Shown here: piece by piece, positions 1-8,212 of the stretch
How positions within the stretch are numbered: position 1 is the first letter of the stretch
Layout of the letters: each line of letters opens with the position of its first letter
Translations under genes and position numbers: made by a program
Assembly: GCA_937124525.1 (NCBI GenBank)
Contig: CAKZLA010000167.1
Location: 1 to 13,911, forward strand
Source: an uncultured Desulfobacterium sp.
GTDB taxonomy: Bacteria; Desulfobacterota; Desulfobacteria; Desulfobacterales; Desulfobacteraceae
Reading direction: 5' to 3'
DNA length: 13,911 nucleotides
Notes under the pieces: model-generated
Told to the model about the DNA's origin: nothing
Database searches by the model: none
What the model saw: only the letters and a program-made list of their open reading frames with translations

Positions 1-75
1 CCCTCTATTCGCTTATTTTTTTATAACCTATTGAATTTATTAATACCAAAAAGTTGGCCATTAAAAAATCAAGTT

Positions 76-102
76 AAGATTATGTAATAATTACATAGTC
101 TT
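76..102. promoter_or_regulatory. AT-rich near-perfect palindrome
   Basis: The arms are AAGA-T-TATGTAAT and ATTACATA-G-TCTT around a single central A. That gives 13-base arms with one mismatch. No run of T follows directly on the + strand. On the - strand a TTTTTT run follows after five to six bases. It could be a repressor operator or a weak - strand terminator for a gene left of the window; the sequence does not decide. Confidence 0.35.
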
Positions 103-395
103 ATAAAAATGAGCGAAGTGTGGGATATAATCTGTTGATAACACCAAATGGTTTCAGGACTATTCATGCCAGTAAAGGGTTTTGAATACCCCTGAGCCTG
201 ATTTGTTATGTGATTATTTAATTTTTAACCTCCAGTTTGGGGGGCTTGATCACTACATGGGCCATTTTTGAAAATAATTGCGGCAACGGGTTCAGGCTTG
301 GCTTATGGGCGTTATTGATCCCGATTTATGCAAAAAATATCAATAACGTAACCTTGAGCCCTCTCCGGCGTTGTCAACGACAAAAAAATGGATCA

Positions 396-535
396 TCCAG
401 TATTTAGCAATTCTAATTATGACACTTGATGGTTTTTCAAATTGCGAAATTACGATTTCGGTCAACGTAATTTCAGCACGTTACAGATCATTGATGTCGT
501 TTGGTAATCCATAATTAGAATTGTTGTCCAGTATT
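396..535. mobile_element. MITE-like inverted-repeat element with flanking direct repeats
   Basis: A perfect 14-bp inverted repeat, CAATTCTAATTATG, lies at 408-421 with its complement at 510-523. Three bases outside each arm is a 9-bp direct repeat, TCCAGTATT (396-404 and 527-535), which looks like a target-site duplication. The body is only about 120 bp and has no reading frame. It contains competing hairpins: GAAATTACG pairs with CGTAATTTC, and CGAAAT pairs with ATTTCG. Small non-autonomous insertion elements have this layout. The parent transposase is not in the window and I cannot name its family. Confidence 0.5.
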
Positions 536-618
536 ACATTGCCAATGAAATTGATTTATTATAAACAATAATAAGGTAACTTTGTCAAGTTGAATACCCG
601 TAACAGATAAATAGATAC

Positions 619-2850
619 GTGGGGAGCCTTCTGAAATTTTATAAAAAAATAAATCAGATTCAATGGTCCCTCCTGATGGCAGGGTTTACCATAACCCTTA
701 TAGTGGCCGCTACCTATGTATTTAAGCCCGTCTACTTCAAATTGCTTGAAAACAAACTTTACGATGTCTTCCTTTTAAACGCCCATTCAAAATACAAAGA
801 AACCCGTGTGGCCATCGTAAATATCGATGAATACAGCCTTGAAACCTTTGGCCAATGGCCCTGGCCACGGTATCGGGTGGCCCTGCTGCTGAAAAAAATT
901 CAGATGGCCGGTGCCTTGGCCGTGGGAAACGATATTCTGTTTGGTGAGCCGGATGGGACCTCCCCTGCGGTCATAAAAAAAATATTAAAGCGGGATCTTC
1001 ACATTGATGTGGAGTTCAAAGGTCTGCCCCCGGAATTGATGGATAATGATCAATTGTTTTCCAATGTACTGGGAACAGGCCCCTTTACATTGGGTTATTC
1101 TTTTTATTTTAAAGGCGATGAGATCAATGCAAGACAGGCTCCCGGGCTTCCCCGATTAAAGATATCCGAGGTGCGGCAGGCAGGTGCCGCTGCAGCCATG
1201 ACGTATATGATATCAGCCGGCCATGTGATTCCTCCCCTGCCGGATTTTTTAAAACAATGCCCCTACGCCGGATTCATGAACACCTTGACAGACAGCGACG
1301 GGGTGTTAAGACGGGTTCCCCTGCTGATTTCCTGGCAGGGCAAAATTTATCCTCATCTATCTCTGGCCACCTTGCTTGTGGCATTAAAGGGCAGAATTCC
1401 AGACCCCATGGTTAAAGTTTCCCGGGGGGGGATCGAATCCTTGAAGATAGGGAATACCATCGTCCCCCTGGAAGCCGGTGGGTCCGTGCTGGTCAATTAC
1501 AAGGGGCCGAGCCATACCTTTCCCTATCTGTCTGCGGGCCATGTGCTGGAAGATAAAATTCCACCAGGGTTTCTGGAAAATAAGATTGTTTTCCTGGGCT
1601 CCTCGGCTGCCGGACTCATGGATATCCGGGTATCCCCCCTGGATGAGGTGTTTCCCGGTGTGGAGGTTAATGCCACCATTGTGGACAACATTTTAAATCA
1701 GGATTTTATTACCATTCCGGACTGGATCCCAGGCATGGAATTGTTTTTAATTCTTTTCTGGGGTATCGTCACCACCTTTTTGATCGGATGGGCCGATGCC
1801 CGGCTGATGCTGCCGGTGATGCTGATGCTGGCTGCAGGGGCATGGTACAGCAGTCTGTGGTTTTTGAAGACCCGTCAGATATGGGTTTCTCCTTTTTTCC
1901 CTATTTTGGGGCTGGCGGCTAATTTTTCTATTTTAAACCTGTTTAAATTCTGGTTTTCAGAGCGGAAAAAAAAATTCTACCGGTCGGCATTCAGTAAATA
2001 TGTTTCCAAGGCGGTGGTGGATCAAATCAGTGAATCCCCGGAGAAAATGGGACTTGAAGGGGAAGAAAAGGAAATCAGTATCATGTTTGCCGATATTCGA
2101 AGTTTTACCACCCTGTCTGAAAAGCTCACCCCCACCCAGGTGACCATGCTGCTCCACGATTATTTTACCCCGGTGACAAAAAGTATTATCAAAAACCAGG
2201 GGACCCTGGATAAATTCATCGGTGATGCCGTCATGTGTTTTTGGAATGCCCCCCTTGATGTCAAGGACCACCAGAAGCTGGCGGTGAAAACCGGATTTGA
2301 AATGCTGGATTCTCTTGTGTTGTTGAACCAGATATTCAAAGATAAATACGGGATAGAGATAGATATCGGTATCGGCATTCATTCGGGGAGATGTCGGGTG
2401 GGAAACATGGGCTCGGCAGATCTGTTTGACTATACCATTATCGGTGACAATGTGAATCTGACCTCCCGACTGGAGGGGTTGACCAAGTTTTATGGCGTGA
2501 AAATTATTGTTAGTAAGGCAGTTACTGATTATTTACCGGATACCATATTACTCCAGGAACTGGACCAGGTCCGGGTTAAAGGGAAAACAGAACCCGTGGG
2601 AATTTATACGGCATTTCAACCGAACGCGGATCTCAGACAGACCCTTGAAACGGAATTGGCTGCCCACCAGCAAGGACTTGAAATGTACAAAAAAAGACAG
2701 TTTCATCGAGCAAAGACTTTATTCCAGGATCTTTGTACCCTGTATCCCCCTCGAAAAATTTATTCAATTTACCTGTCCAGATGTGTTTTCTTTATAGAAA
2801 GCCCTCCGGAAGAAAACTGGGACGGTGTTTTTACCCATCAAACAAAATAG
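619..2850 (+). CDS. CHASE2-domain class III adenylate cyclase
   Basis: This is a membrane-bound nucleotide cyclase predicted to make cyclic AMP from ATP in response to an extracytoplasmic signal. A first membrane helix (about residues 16-36) is followed by a periplasmic CHASE2 sensor domain (about 40-365). Two or three helices follow (about 372-455), then the catalytic domain (about 480-670). Metal-binding aspartates are D492 in FADIRSFT and D536 in DKFIGDAV. K532 and T606 (in DYTIIGD) are at the purine-specifying positions and fit adenylate rather than guanylate cyclase. N613 and R617 (NLTSR) match the transition-state residues, so the enzyme should be active. The C-terminal tail (about 680-720) looks like one TPR-type helical pair. 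The start is GTG at 619 with a weak ribosome site; the next in-frame ATG (676) would cut into the first helix. The gene is convergent with the glp operon. Its signal is unknown. Confidence 0.93.
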   Translation: MGSLLKFYKKINQIQWSLLMAGFTITLIVAATYVFKPVYFKLLENKLYDVFLLNAHSKYKETRVAIVNIDEYSLETFGQWPWPRYRVALLLKKIQMAGALAVGNDILFGEPDGTSPAVIKKILKRDLHIDVEFKGLPPELMDNDQLFSNVLGTGPFTLGYSFYFKGDEINARQAPGLPRLKISEVRQAGAAAAMTYMISAGHVIPPLPDFLKQCPYAGFMNTLTDSDGVLRRVPLLISWQGKIYPHLSLATLLVALKGRIPDPMVKVSRGGIESLKIGNTIVPLEAGGSVLVNYKGPSHTFPYLSAGHVLEDKIPPGFLENKIVFLGSSAAGLMDIRVSPLDEVFPGVEVNATIVDNILNQDFITIPDWIPGMELFLILFWGIVTTFLIGWADARLMLPVMLMLAAGAWYSSLWFLKTRQIWVSPFFPILGLAANFSILNLFKFWFSERKKKFYRSAFSKYVSKAVVDQISESPEKMGLEGEEKEISIMFADIRSFTTLSEKLTPTQVTMLLHDYFTPVTKSIIKNQGTLDKFIGDAVMCFWNAPLDVKDHQKLAVKTGFEMLDSLVLLNQIFKDKYGIEIDIGIGIHSGRCRVGNMGSADLFDYTIIGDNVNLTSRLEGLTKFYGVKIIVSKAVTDYLPDTILLQELDQVRVKGKTEPVGIYTAFQPNADLRQTLETELAAHQQGLEMYKKRQFHRAKTLFQDLCTLYPPRKIYSIYLSRCVFFIESPPEENWDGVFTHQTK

Positions 2851-2876
2851 TGATTTCAGGCCTCACTCAATAAAAA

Positions 2877-2908
2877 GGGGCCTACATGCTGACCTGCATG
2901 TACACCCC
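2877..2908. other. Hairpin between convergent genes
   Basis: GGGG, two bases, TACATGC, a six-base loop, GCATGTA, two bases and CCCC fold into a strong stem in the 102-base gap between the cyclase and glpV stops. Neither strand shows a proper T-tract after it. It may act as a weak two-way terminator or as 3' end protection for both messages. Confidence 0.45.
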
Positions 2909-2952
2909 GTGATTGCTGCCTTTAGCTAAATGGGCAGACCTGTTTGGTTTTA

Positions 2953-4704
2953 CTACTTAACCTTACCTGCTCTCCACGCTTCAATGAGCTGATCGTAATC
3001 AACGGTTTCACCCTGGGGTTTCTCATTGGCAAGCTTTGCCTTGGGAGAACCCGGTTGGCTCAACCAGTAAGACTCTTCCCGTTCGGGGTTCATTTTAGGT
3101 CCTTTGTCACCCTGAACACCAGCACGGGCAAGTCTCATGAGGATCTTATCCTGCTCCCGGGCCAGATTGTTCATGGCAGTGGAAACCGTTACCTCACCGG
3201 CAACAGCCTCACCAATATTTTGCCACCACAGCTGGGCAAGTTTTGGGTAGTCAGGTACGTTGGTACCCGTGGGGGTCCAGGCCACCCGGGCCGGGCTGCG
3301 ATAAAATTCCACGAGCCCACCAAGCTTGGGAGCCCGTTCTGTAAATGATTTATCCCGGATATCGCTGTCCCGGATGGGGGTGAGTCCCACATGGGTTTTT
3401 TTCAGGGATACGCTTTTGCAGACGCAGAACTGGGCAAAAAGCCAGGCTGCTTTTCGTCTCTCAAGAGGGGTGCTCTTCATCAAGGTCCAGGACCCACAGT
3501 CCTGGTATCCAAGTTTCATACCCTCTTCCCAATAGGGACCATGGGGGGAGGGAGCCATGCGCCATTTGGGTGTTCCATCTTCGTTGACCACGGGCAATCC
3601 CTCTTCGACGATGGAAGAAACAAAAGATGTGTACCAGAAAATCTGCTGGGCCACGTTGCCCGTTGCAAGATATGGTAATGACTGATAAAAATCCATTCCA
3701 AGGGCACCGGGAGGTGCATATTTTCTGAGCCATGACATATATTTTTTAAGGGAATACTTGGCAGCGGGACCATTTGCCGCCCCGCCTCTGCTCACACTGG
3801 AGCCAACGGGTCGGTTATTTTCATCGACTCTTATGCCCCATTCATCCACAGGTTTACCATTGGGAATGCCCTTGTCGCCAGCACCTGCCATGGAGAGCCA
3901 GGCATCGGTGAACCGCCATCCCAGATCAGGGGCTTTTTTACCATAATCCATGTGGCCATATATGGCACGTCCATCAATTTCTCCCACATGCTCACTGAAA
4001 AATTCGGCAATGTCTTCGTAGGCGGACCAGTTAACGGGTACACCAAGCTCATAGCCGTAGATATCCTTGAACTGTTTTTTGAAATCTTTTCTGTTGAACC
4101 AGTCATAACGGAACCAATAAAGGTTGGCAAACTGCTGGTCCGGGAGCTGATAAAGTTTGCCATCGGCACCTGTTGTAAAGGATTTGCCCATGAAATCATC
4201 AATGTCCAGGGTGGGCAGGGTAACATCTTTACCTTCTCCGGACATCCAGTCGGTGAGGTTCACCACATGGCCATACCGGGAGTGGGTGCCGATGAGGTCA
4301 GAGTCATTGATATAGGCATCAAATACGTTTTTCCCGGACTGCATCTGGATCTGGAGTTTTTCAATGACATCGCCTTCCTGGATCAGATCATGGGTTACCT
4401 TGATTCCAGTGATCTCTTCAAAGGCTTTGGCCAGCACTTTTGATTCATACTCGTGGGTGGGGATTGTTTCGGAAACCACCTTGATTTTCATGCCTTTAAA
4501 CGGCTTTGCCGCTTTCATGAACCATTCCATTTCCTTGAGCTGATCCGCTTTGGACAGTGTGGAAGGCTGAAATTCATTGTCGATCCATTTTTGGGCAGCC
4601 CCAGTGTCTGCAAACGCAGGATTGAAGCCAAACACCACAAGGCAGAGGGTAAGACATGCCAGAGTAAGAACTTTTGTTCCTTTTTGAAACAGTACTTTTT
4701 TCAT
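2953..4704 (-). CDS. glpV: Periplasmic substrate-binding protein of a glycerol-type ABC transporter
   Basis: This 583-residue family 1 extracellular solute-binding protein should capture substrate, probably glycerol or a similar polyol, in the periplasm and hand it to GlpP/GlpQ. Residues 1-32 form a Sec signal peptide with a hydrophobic core and an AFA cleavage site before DTG. The length agrees with Rhizobium GlpV, which is much longer than typical sugar-binding proteins. I chose ATG at 4704 because it has GGAGGA at the right distance and begins the signal peptide. The frame stays open to 4860, but that extension reads through the glpU-glpV gap and would bury the signal. It is the last gene of the operon. 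The substrate rests on gene order and family, not on visible binding residues; other polyols are possible. Confidence 0.88.
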   Translation of the reverse strand: MKKVLFQKGTKVLTLACLTLCLVVFGFNPAFADTGAAQKWIDNEFQPSTLSKADQLKEMEWFMKAAKPFKGMKIKVVSETIPTHEYESKVLAKAFEEITGIKVTHDLIQEGDVIEKLQIQMQSGKNVFDAYINDSDLIGTHSRYGHVVNLTDWMSGEGKDVTLPTLDIDDFMGKSFTTGADGKLYQLPDQQFANLYWFRYDWFNRKDFKKQFKDIYGYELGVPVNWSAYEDIAEFFSEHVGEIDGRAIYGHMDYGKKAPDLGWRFTDAWLSMAGAGDKGIPNGKPVDEWGIRVDENNRPVGSSVSRGGAANGPAAKYSLKKYMSWLRKYAPPGALGMDFYQSLPYLATGNVAQQIFWYTSFVSSIVEEGLPVVNEDGTPKWRMAPSPHGPYWEEGMKLGYQDCGSWTLMKSTPLERRKAAWLFAQFCVCKSVSLKKTHVGLTPIRDSDIRDKSFTERAPKLGGLVEFYRSPARVAWTPTGTNVPDYPKLAQLWWQNIGEAVAGEVTVSTAMNNLAREQDKILMRLARAGVQGDKGPKMNPEREESYWLSQPGSPKAKLANEKPQGETVDYDQLIEAWRAGKVK

Positions 4705-4725
4705 GGATGTTCCTCCATTAATAGA

Positions 4726-4778
4726 GGTCTTCAAAAATAACTTCCCGTTGAAACGGGGGTGTCCATGCCGTGAAGACC
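4726..4778 (-). promoter_or_regulatory. Two-tier intercistronic stem ahead of glpV
   Basis: An outer perfect 8-bp stem (GGTCTTCA at 4726-4733, TGAAGACC at 4771-4778) encloses an inner hairpin (CCCGT, four-base loop, ACGGG, 4744-4757). It sits in the 125-base gap between glpU and glpV, with the glpV ribosome site just outside the outer stem. Stems in this place often protect the downstream message, so that more binding protein than permease is made. That role is inferred here. Confidence 0.5.
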
Positions 4779-4829
4779 CAATAGCGGCAGGGACTTTGTT
4801 TAAAAATATCAGCATTTTCGAAAAGTGAG

Positions 4830-5108
4830 TTATCCCCAGCGCATGATCACCCCCATCCACACGATGGAAAGGCCAAGTGCGATCCAGATACTTAAATCGG
4901 TGAGGCCCAGCCAGGCCAGGTGGATGTAAGCAGAGCCCAGAAGGCCGATGAAAAACCTGTCCCCCCGGGTGGTTTTGATGGGTATTATCCCCCGCCGTTC
5001 AATGGTGGGGCAAATAACCTGCCATATAGTCATTCCAATGAGCATCAAAATAATGGTGGTAAAAAATATTGCTGTGGGAAGTGTCCACGCCATCCATTCC
5101 AGATTCAT
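4830..5108 (-). CDS. glpU: DUF2160 small membrane protein of the glycerol transporter
   Basis: This 92-residue, very hydrophobic protein has a helix at about residues 10-32, a short basic loop (ERRGIIPIKTTRGDR) and one or two helices at about 52-90. It belongs to the DUF2160 family, which is found almost only inside glpSTPQUV-type operons. The gene order here is identical to that operon, which supports the call more than the sequence alone. The start at 5108 has AAGGAG five bases upstream. Its job is unknown; it may be an accessory subunit of the permease complex. It sits between the second permease and the binding protein, with gaps of 142 and 125 bases. Confidence 0.85.
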   Translation of the reverse strand: MNLEWMAWTLPTAIFFTTIILMLIGMTIWQVICPTIERRGIIPIKTTRGDRFFIGLLGSAYIHLAWLGLTDLSIWIALGLSIVWMGVIMRWG

Positions 5109-5250
5109 GATTACTCCTTATTATAAGAAAAACCACGGTGCACGTCACAGGTCTTTCAATATTTATTGTGGACAGGCCAGTATCCCCAATATGGTCTGCC
5201 CGTGGCAGTTATAAAGATGCCCTGCCGGGCAGAAAATCATATTTAAATAT
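5109..5250 (-). other. glpQ-glpU gap with two small GC-rich hairpins
   Basis: CTGCC-CGT-GGCAG lies at 5196-5208 and TGCCC-TGCC-GGGCA at 5218-5231, close behind the glpQ stop. The gap has no reading frame. The hairpins lack T-tracts and the downstream genes belong to the same operon, so processing or message stability is more likely than termination. Confidence 0.35.
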
Positions 5251-6048
5251 TTACACCCGGCCCATGGCAAAGCCCTTGGCCAGATGATTTCTAACGAACC
5301 AAATAACCAGGGCGCCGGGAACAATGGTCAAAATACCAGCTGCGGCCAGAAGTCCCCAGTCCAGGCCGGTGGCTGAAACGGTGCGGGTCATGGTGGCAGC
5401 AATGGGTTTTGCATTGGTTGTGGTCAAGGTTCTTGCCAGGAGCAGCTCCACCCAGGAGAACATGAAGCAGAAGAATGCGGTGACGCCAATGCCAGAACGG
5501 ATCAGGGGCAGAAATACAACTCCGAAGAACCGTGGAAAAGAGTATCCGTCAATAAAGGCTGTTTCATCAATTTCCCGGGGAACACCGGACATGAAACCTT
5601 CAAGTATCCACACGGCCAGTGGGACATTAAAAAGGCAGTGGGCCAGGGCCACGGCAATGTGGGTGTCAATGAGACCAAAGGTTGAGTATAGCTGGAAAAA
5701 GGGAAGCAGAAATACCGCAGCCGGGGACATGCGATTGGTGAGCAGCCAGAAAAAGATCTGTTTGTCGCCGATGAAGCGGTACCGAGAAAAGGCATAGGCT
5801 GCGGGCAGGGCTGTAACCAGGGAGATCACCGTGTTCATGGCCACATAGATCATGGAGTTGATATATCCCGAATACCATGATGAATCGGTGAAAATTTTTG
5901 TGTAGTTCTGGAGGGTTGGATGGGTGGGAATCAAGGAAAAAGCGTCCATGATGTCCGCATTGGTTCGAAAGGACATGTTGAGCATCCAGTAGATGGGCAG
6001 CATGAGCAGTACCAGGTAGAAAATCAGGAAAAAAGTACGTCTGTTCAT
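5251..6048 (-). CDS. glpQ: ABC transporter permease, second subunit (glycerol type)
   Basis: This 265-residue inner-membrane permease is of the MalG/UgpE class, with about six helices; the first is at residues 5-24. The EAA loop that docks on the ATPases is visible as EIDETAFIDG with LP about twelve residues on (about 159-181); the usual second Ala is Thr. It should form the channel with GlpP. Its ATG overlaps the glpP stop in an ATGA, which suggests coupled translation. AAGGAG lies upstream, within the end of glpP. The length is normal for the family and no defects are visible. Confidence 0.92.
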   Translation of the reverse strand: MNRRTFFLIFYLVLLMLPIYWMLNMSFRTNADIMDAFSLIPTHPTLQNYTKIFTDSSWYSGYINSMIYVAMNTVISLVTALPAAYAFSRYRFIGDKQIFFWLLTNRMSPAAVFLLPFFQLYSTFGLIDTHIAVALAHCLFNVPLAVWILEGFMSGVPREIDETAFIDGYSFPRFFGVVFLPLIRSGIGVTAFFCFMFSWVELLLARTLTTTNAKPIAATMTRTVSATGLDWGLLAAAGILTIVPGALVIWFVRNHLAKGFAMGRV

Positions 6049-6917
6049 TTAGATTCTCCTTTTCCCACGTTCTGAAGCACCTGGTAAAAGAGCCAGGAAA
6101 AGAGCAGAATGATGAGAAAGTAGATCAGGGAAAAGGCGGCGGCAGGTCCCAGATCAAACTGCCCCACAGCCACCTTGACCAGATAGATGGACAAAAATGT
6201 GGTGGCATTCCCCGGACCGCCGCCGGTGAGCACAAAGGGCTCGGCATAAATTAAAAAACTGTCCATGAAGCGCAGGAGCAGGGCAATGGTGAGCACCCCC
6301 CGCATTTTTGGCAGCTGGATATACCAGAATGTGGCCCAGCTGGAGGCACCATCAATGCGGGCGGCCTGGTAATAGGCTTCGGGGATGGCCTGTAATCCGG
6401 CATAGGCAAGAAGCGCCACCAGGGGGGTCCAGTGCCATACTTCCATGAGCATGAGGGTGATCCAGGCATGAAGTGGACTTGCCGTGTGGTCAAAGGCAAT
6501 GCCAAGGCTGTTGATGGCCGATCCCAAAAGTCCGATGTCCGGTCGGGTAAAAATAATCCAGATGGTGCCGATGACGTTCCAGGGGATGAGCAGGGGCAGG
6601 GCCAGGAGTACCAGAGTAATGGATGCCCCCCAGCCTTTTTTAGGCATTAGAAGGGCAATTCCGATGCCCAGGGGCATTTCAATGAGGAGCACCAGGCCGG
6701 AAAAGCACAGCTGTTTGAAAAGGGCTTCATGGAGACGGGTGTCAGACAATACTTCCTTGAACCACTCGGTTCCCACAAATACCCGTTGACCGGGTCCAAA
6801 AATATCCTGAATTGAGTAGTTCACCACCGTCATCAGGGGAATGATGGCACTGAAGGCCACAATGATAAAAACCGGGAGCACAAAAAACCAGGCTTTGTTG
6901 TCTTCCCACTTATCCAT
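6045..6917 (-). CDS. glpP: ABC transporter permease, first subunit (glycerol type)
   Basis: This 290-residue inner-membrane permease is of the MalF/UgpA class. A hydrophobic helix at about 10-35 leads into a periplasmic segment, and the EAA loop runs from about E180 to P203 (EAYYQAARIDGAS, then LP). It pairs with GlpQ to form the substrate path. The start at 6917 has AAGGAGA five to six bases upstream. A 207-base gap separates it from glpT, unusual in an otherwise tight operon; the gap holds inverted repeats, listed separately. Identity as a polyol rather than sugar permease comes from the whole operon. Confidence 0.92.
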   Translation of the reverse strand: MDKWEDNKAWFFVLPVFIIVAFSAIIPLMTVVNYSIQDIFGPGQRVFVGTEWFKEVLSDTRLHEALFKQLCFSGLVLLIEMPLGIGIALLMPKKGWGASITLVLLALPLLIPWNVIGTIWIIFTRPDIGLLGSAINSLGIAFDHTASPLHAWITLMLMEVWHWTPLVALLAYAGLQAIPEAYYQAARIDGASSWATFWYIQLPKMRGVLTIALLLRFMDSFLIYAEPFVLTGGGPGNATTFLSIYLVKVAVGQFDLGPAAAFSLIYFLIILLFSWLFYQVLQNVGKGESK

Positions 6918-7124
6918 AGATATCTCCTTTTAAACAAAAATGGCAAATCCAGTGTAAATATTCGGCCAGCACCCCATCTTCACCTAAGTTTTTTCTGCTC
7001 ACATGGAATTAGTATGCTATGTAGCCCCAAATACGCAAATATGGGGCACTGGCTAAACATCTACATACCAACCCGAATATTTACGATTCAGTTGCTGCAA
7101 CAACTTGTTTGTCCATTGGATCGT
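6918..7124 (-). other. Structured glpT-glpP gap
   Basis: This gap inside the operon has no gene but is rich in symmetry. GTAAATATTCGG at 6954-6965 has its exact complement CCGAATATTTAC at 7073-7084. Inside, GCCAGCACCCC (6965-6975) pairs in 9 of 11 positions with GGGGCACTGGC (7043-7053). GCCCCA (7024-7029) can instead pair with TGGGGC (7042-7047). The last two pairings exclude each other because they share the GGGGC. It could be a small palindromic insertion element or an attenuator separating ATPase from permease expression. Confidence 0.5.
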
Positions 7125-8210
7125 TTATTTTACAAGTCGATCATCGGCAAAGAGCCTGATCCATTTACGGGGGAAATGGACAAAGGCGGTTTCCAATGGT
7201 ACGGGTTCTTCTTCGGCCAGTCGTGCCTTGAACAAGTGGCCGTCCAGAACCAGGGTGACGATTTTATAATTACCCTGGTCTTCCACATGTTTTATCTGGA
7301 CCTGGAAGCTGTTTATAACCTTTTCCCGGGTAACTTTGAGGTAAAGAGGGCGTATGCCAAGTTCTAAATTTTTTTCACTCCCGTTAACTTTATCGGCAAG
7401 TTCGTCGGAAATGGGGATATCAATACTGCCAATGCACACCGCATTTTCTTTAAGGGTACAGGGCACATAGTTCATGCCAGGGCTTCCGATGAAATATCCC
7501 ACAAATTTATGTTCCGGCTGTTCAAAGAGTTCCTGGGGGGTGCCGATCTGGACAATTTTCCCTTCGTACATAACAATAACCTGTTCGGCAAAGGTCAGTG
7601 CCTCCACTTGGTCATGGGTGACGTAGATGAGGGTAAGTCCTGATTTTTCATGGACTTCTTTGAGTTTGCATCGCAGCTGCCATTTCAGGTGGGGATCAAT
7701 CACCGTCAGGGGTTCGTCAAAGAGGATGGCTGCCACATCGTCCCGCACCAGGCCCCGGCCCAGGGAAATTTTTTGTTTGGCGTCGGCCGAGAGGCCGGCG
7801 GCCCGTTTTTTAAGAACATTCTGAAGATCCAGTATCTTGGCCACTTCATGGACTCGTTTTTTGATTTCTCTGGTTGGGACTTTTCGGTTTTTCAGAGGAA
7901 AGGCAAGATTATCATACACGGTCATGGTGTCGTAGAGAACCGGGAATTGAAATACCTGGGCAATATTTCGCTCTTCCGGGGGAAGAGCTGTAATATCTTT
8001 GTCATCAAAGAGGATGCGGCCCCGGCTGGGAGTGAGCAGGCCTGAGATGATGTTTAAAAGGGTGGTTTTCCCACACCCCGAAGGCCCCAGAAGGGAATAG
8101 GCCCTGCCGTCTTCCCAGATATTATCGATGATTTTCAGGGCATAGTCGGCATCTGTCTGGGGATTATTCATGTAGGCGTGGGCGACCTGGTTGAGATTTA
8201 TTTTAGCCAT
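7125..8210 (-). CDS. glpT: ABC transporter ATPase with degenerate signature motif
   Basis: This 361-residue cytoplasmic ATPase is of the MalK/UgpC type: nucleotide-binding domain at about 1-235, then a C-terminal OB-like regulatory domain. Walker A is GPSGCGKTT (42-50), the Q-loop is Q88, Walker B is ILFDE with E166, and the H-loop is H199 in THDQ. The signature, normally LSGGQ, reads LSADAK (140-145). The rest of that segment (QKISLGRGLVR) is orderly, so this is a family trait or adaptation rather than decay. I recall similar ADAK signatures in other GlpT-type proteins. The start at 8210 has AGGAG inside the end of glpS, and the two genes are two bases apart. It is expected to pair with GlpS. 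Confidence 0.92.
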   Translation of the reverse strand: MAKINLNQVAHAYMNNPQTDADYALKIIDNIWEDGRAYSLLGPSGCGKTTLLNIISGLLTPSRGRILFDDKDITALPPEERNIAQVFQFPVLYDTMTVYDNLAFPLKNRKVPTREIKKRVHEVAKILDLQNVLKKRAAGLSADAKQKISLGRGLVRDDVAAILFDEPLTVIDPHLKWQLRCKLKEVHEKSGLTLIYVTHDQVEALTFAEQVIVMYEGKIVQIGTPQELFEQPEHKFVGYFIGSPGMNYVPCTLKENAVCIGSIDIPISDELADKVNGSEKNLELGIRPLYLKVTREKVINSFQVQIKHVEDQGNYKIVTLVLDGHLFKARLAEEEPVPLETAFVHFPRKWIRLFADDRLVK

Positions 8211-8212
8211 GA

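Larger units (their letters stand above)
1..618. other. Non-coding region upstream of the cyclase gene
   Basis: I see no convincing gene here. The stretch is AT-rich and holds three symmetrical structures, listed separately: a palindrome at 76-102, a 10-bp inverted repeat at 310-319/339-348 (CGTTATTGAT and its complement, 19-base spacer), and a MITE-like element at 396-535. A weak promoter-like pair (TTGCCA near 539, TATAAA near 560) could serve the cyclase gene, but the spacing is short and I would not rely on it. Confidence 0.6.

Noticed and set aside
3952..4443. A long + strand frame antisense to glpV
   Set aside because: It is a shadow of the glpV coding sequence, without a ribosome site or promoter; the glpV frame explains the region fully.
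4705..4860. N-terminal extension of the glpV frame to 4860
   Set aside because: It would bury the signal peptide inside the protein. The ATG at 4704 has a strong ribosome site and starts a typical signal sequence.
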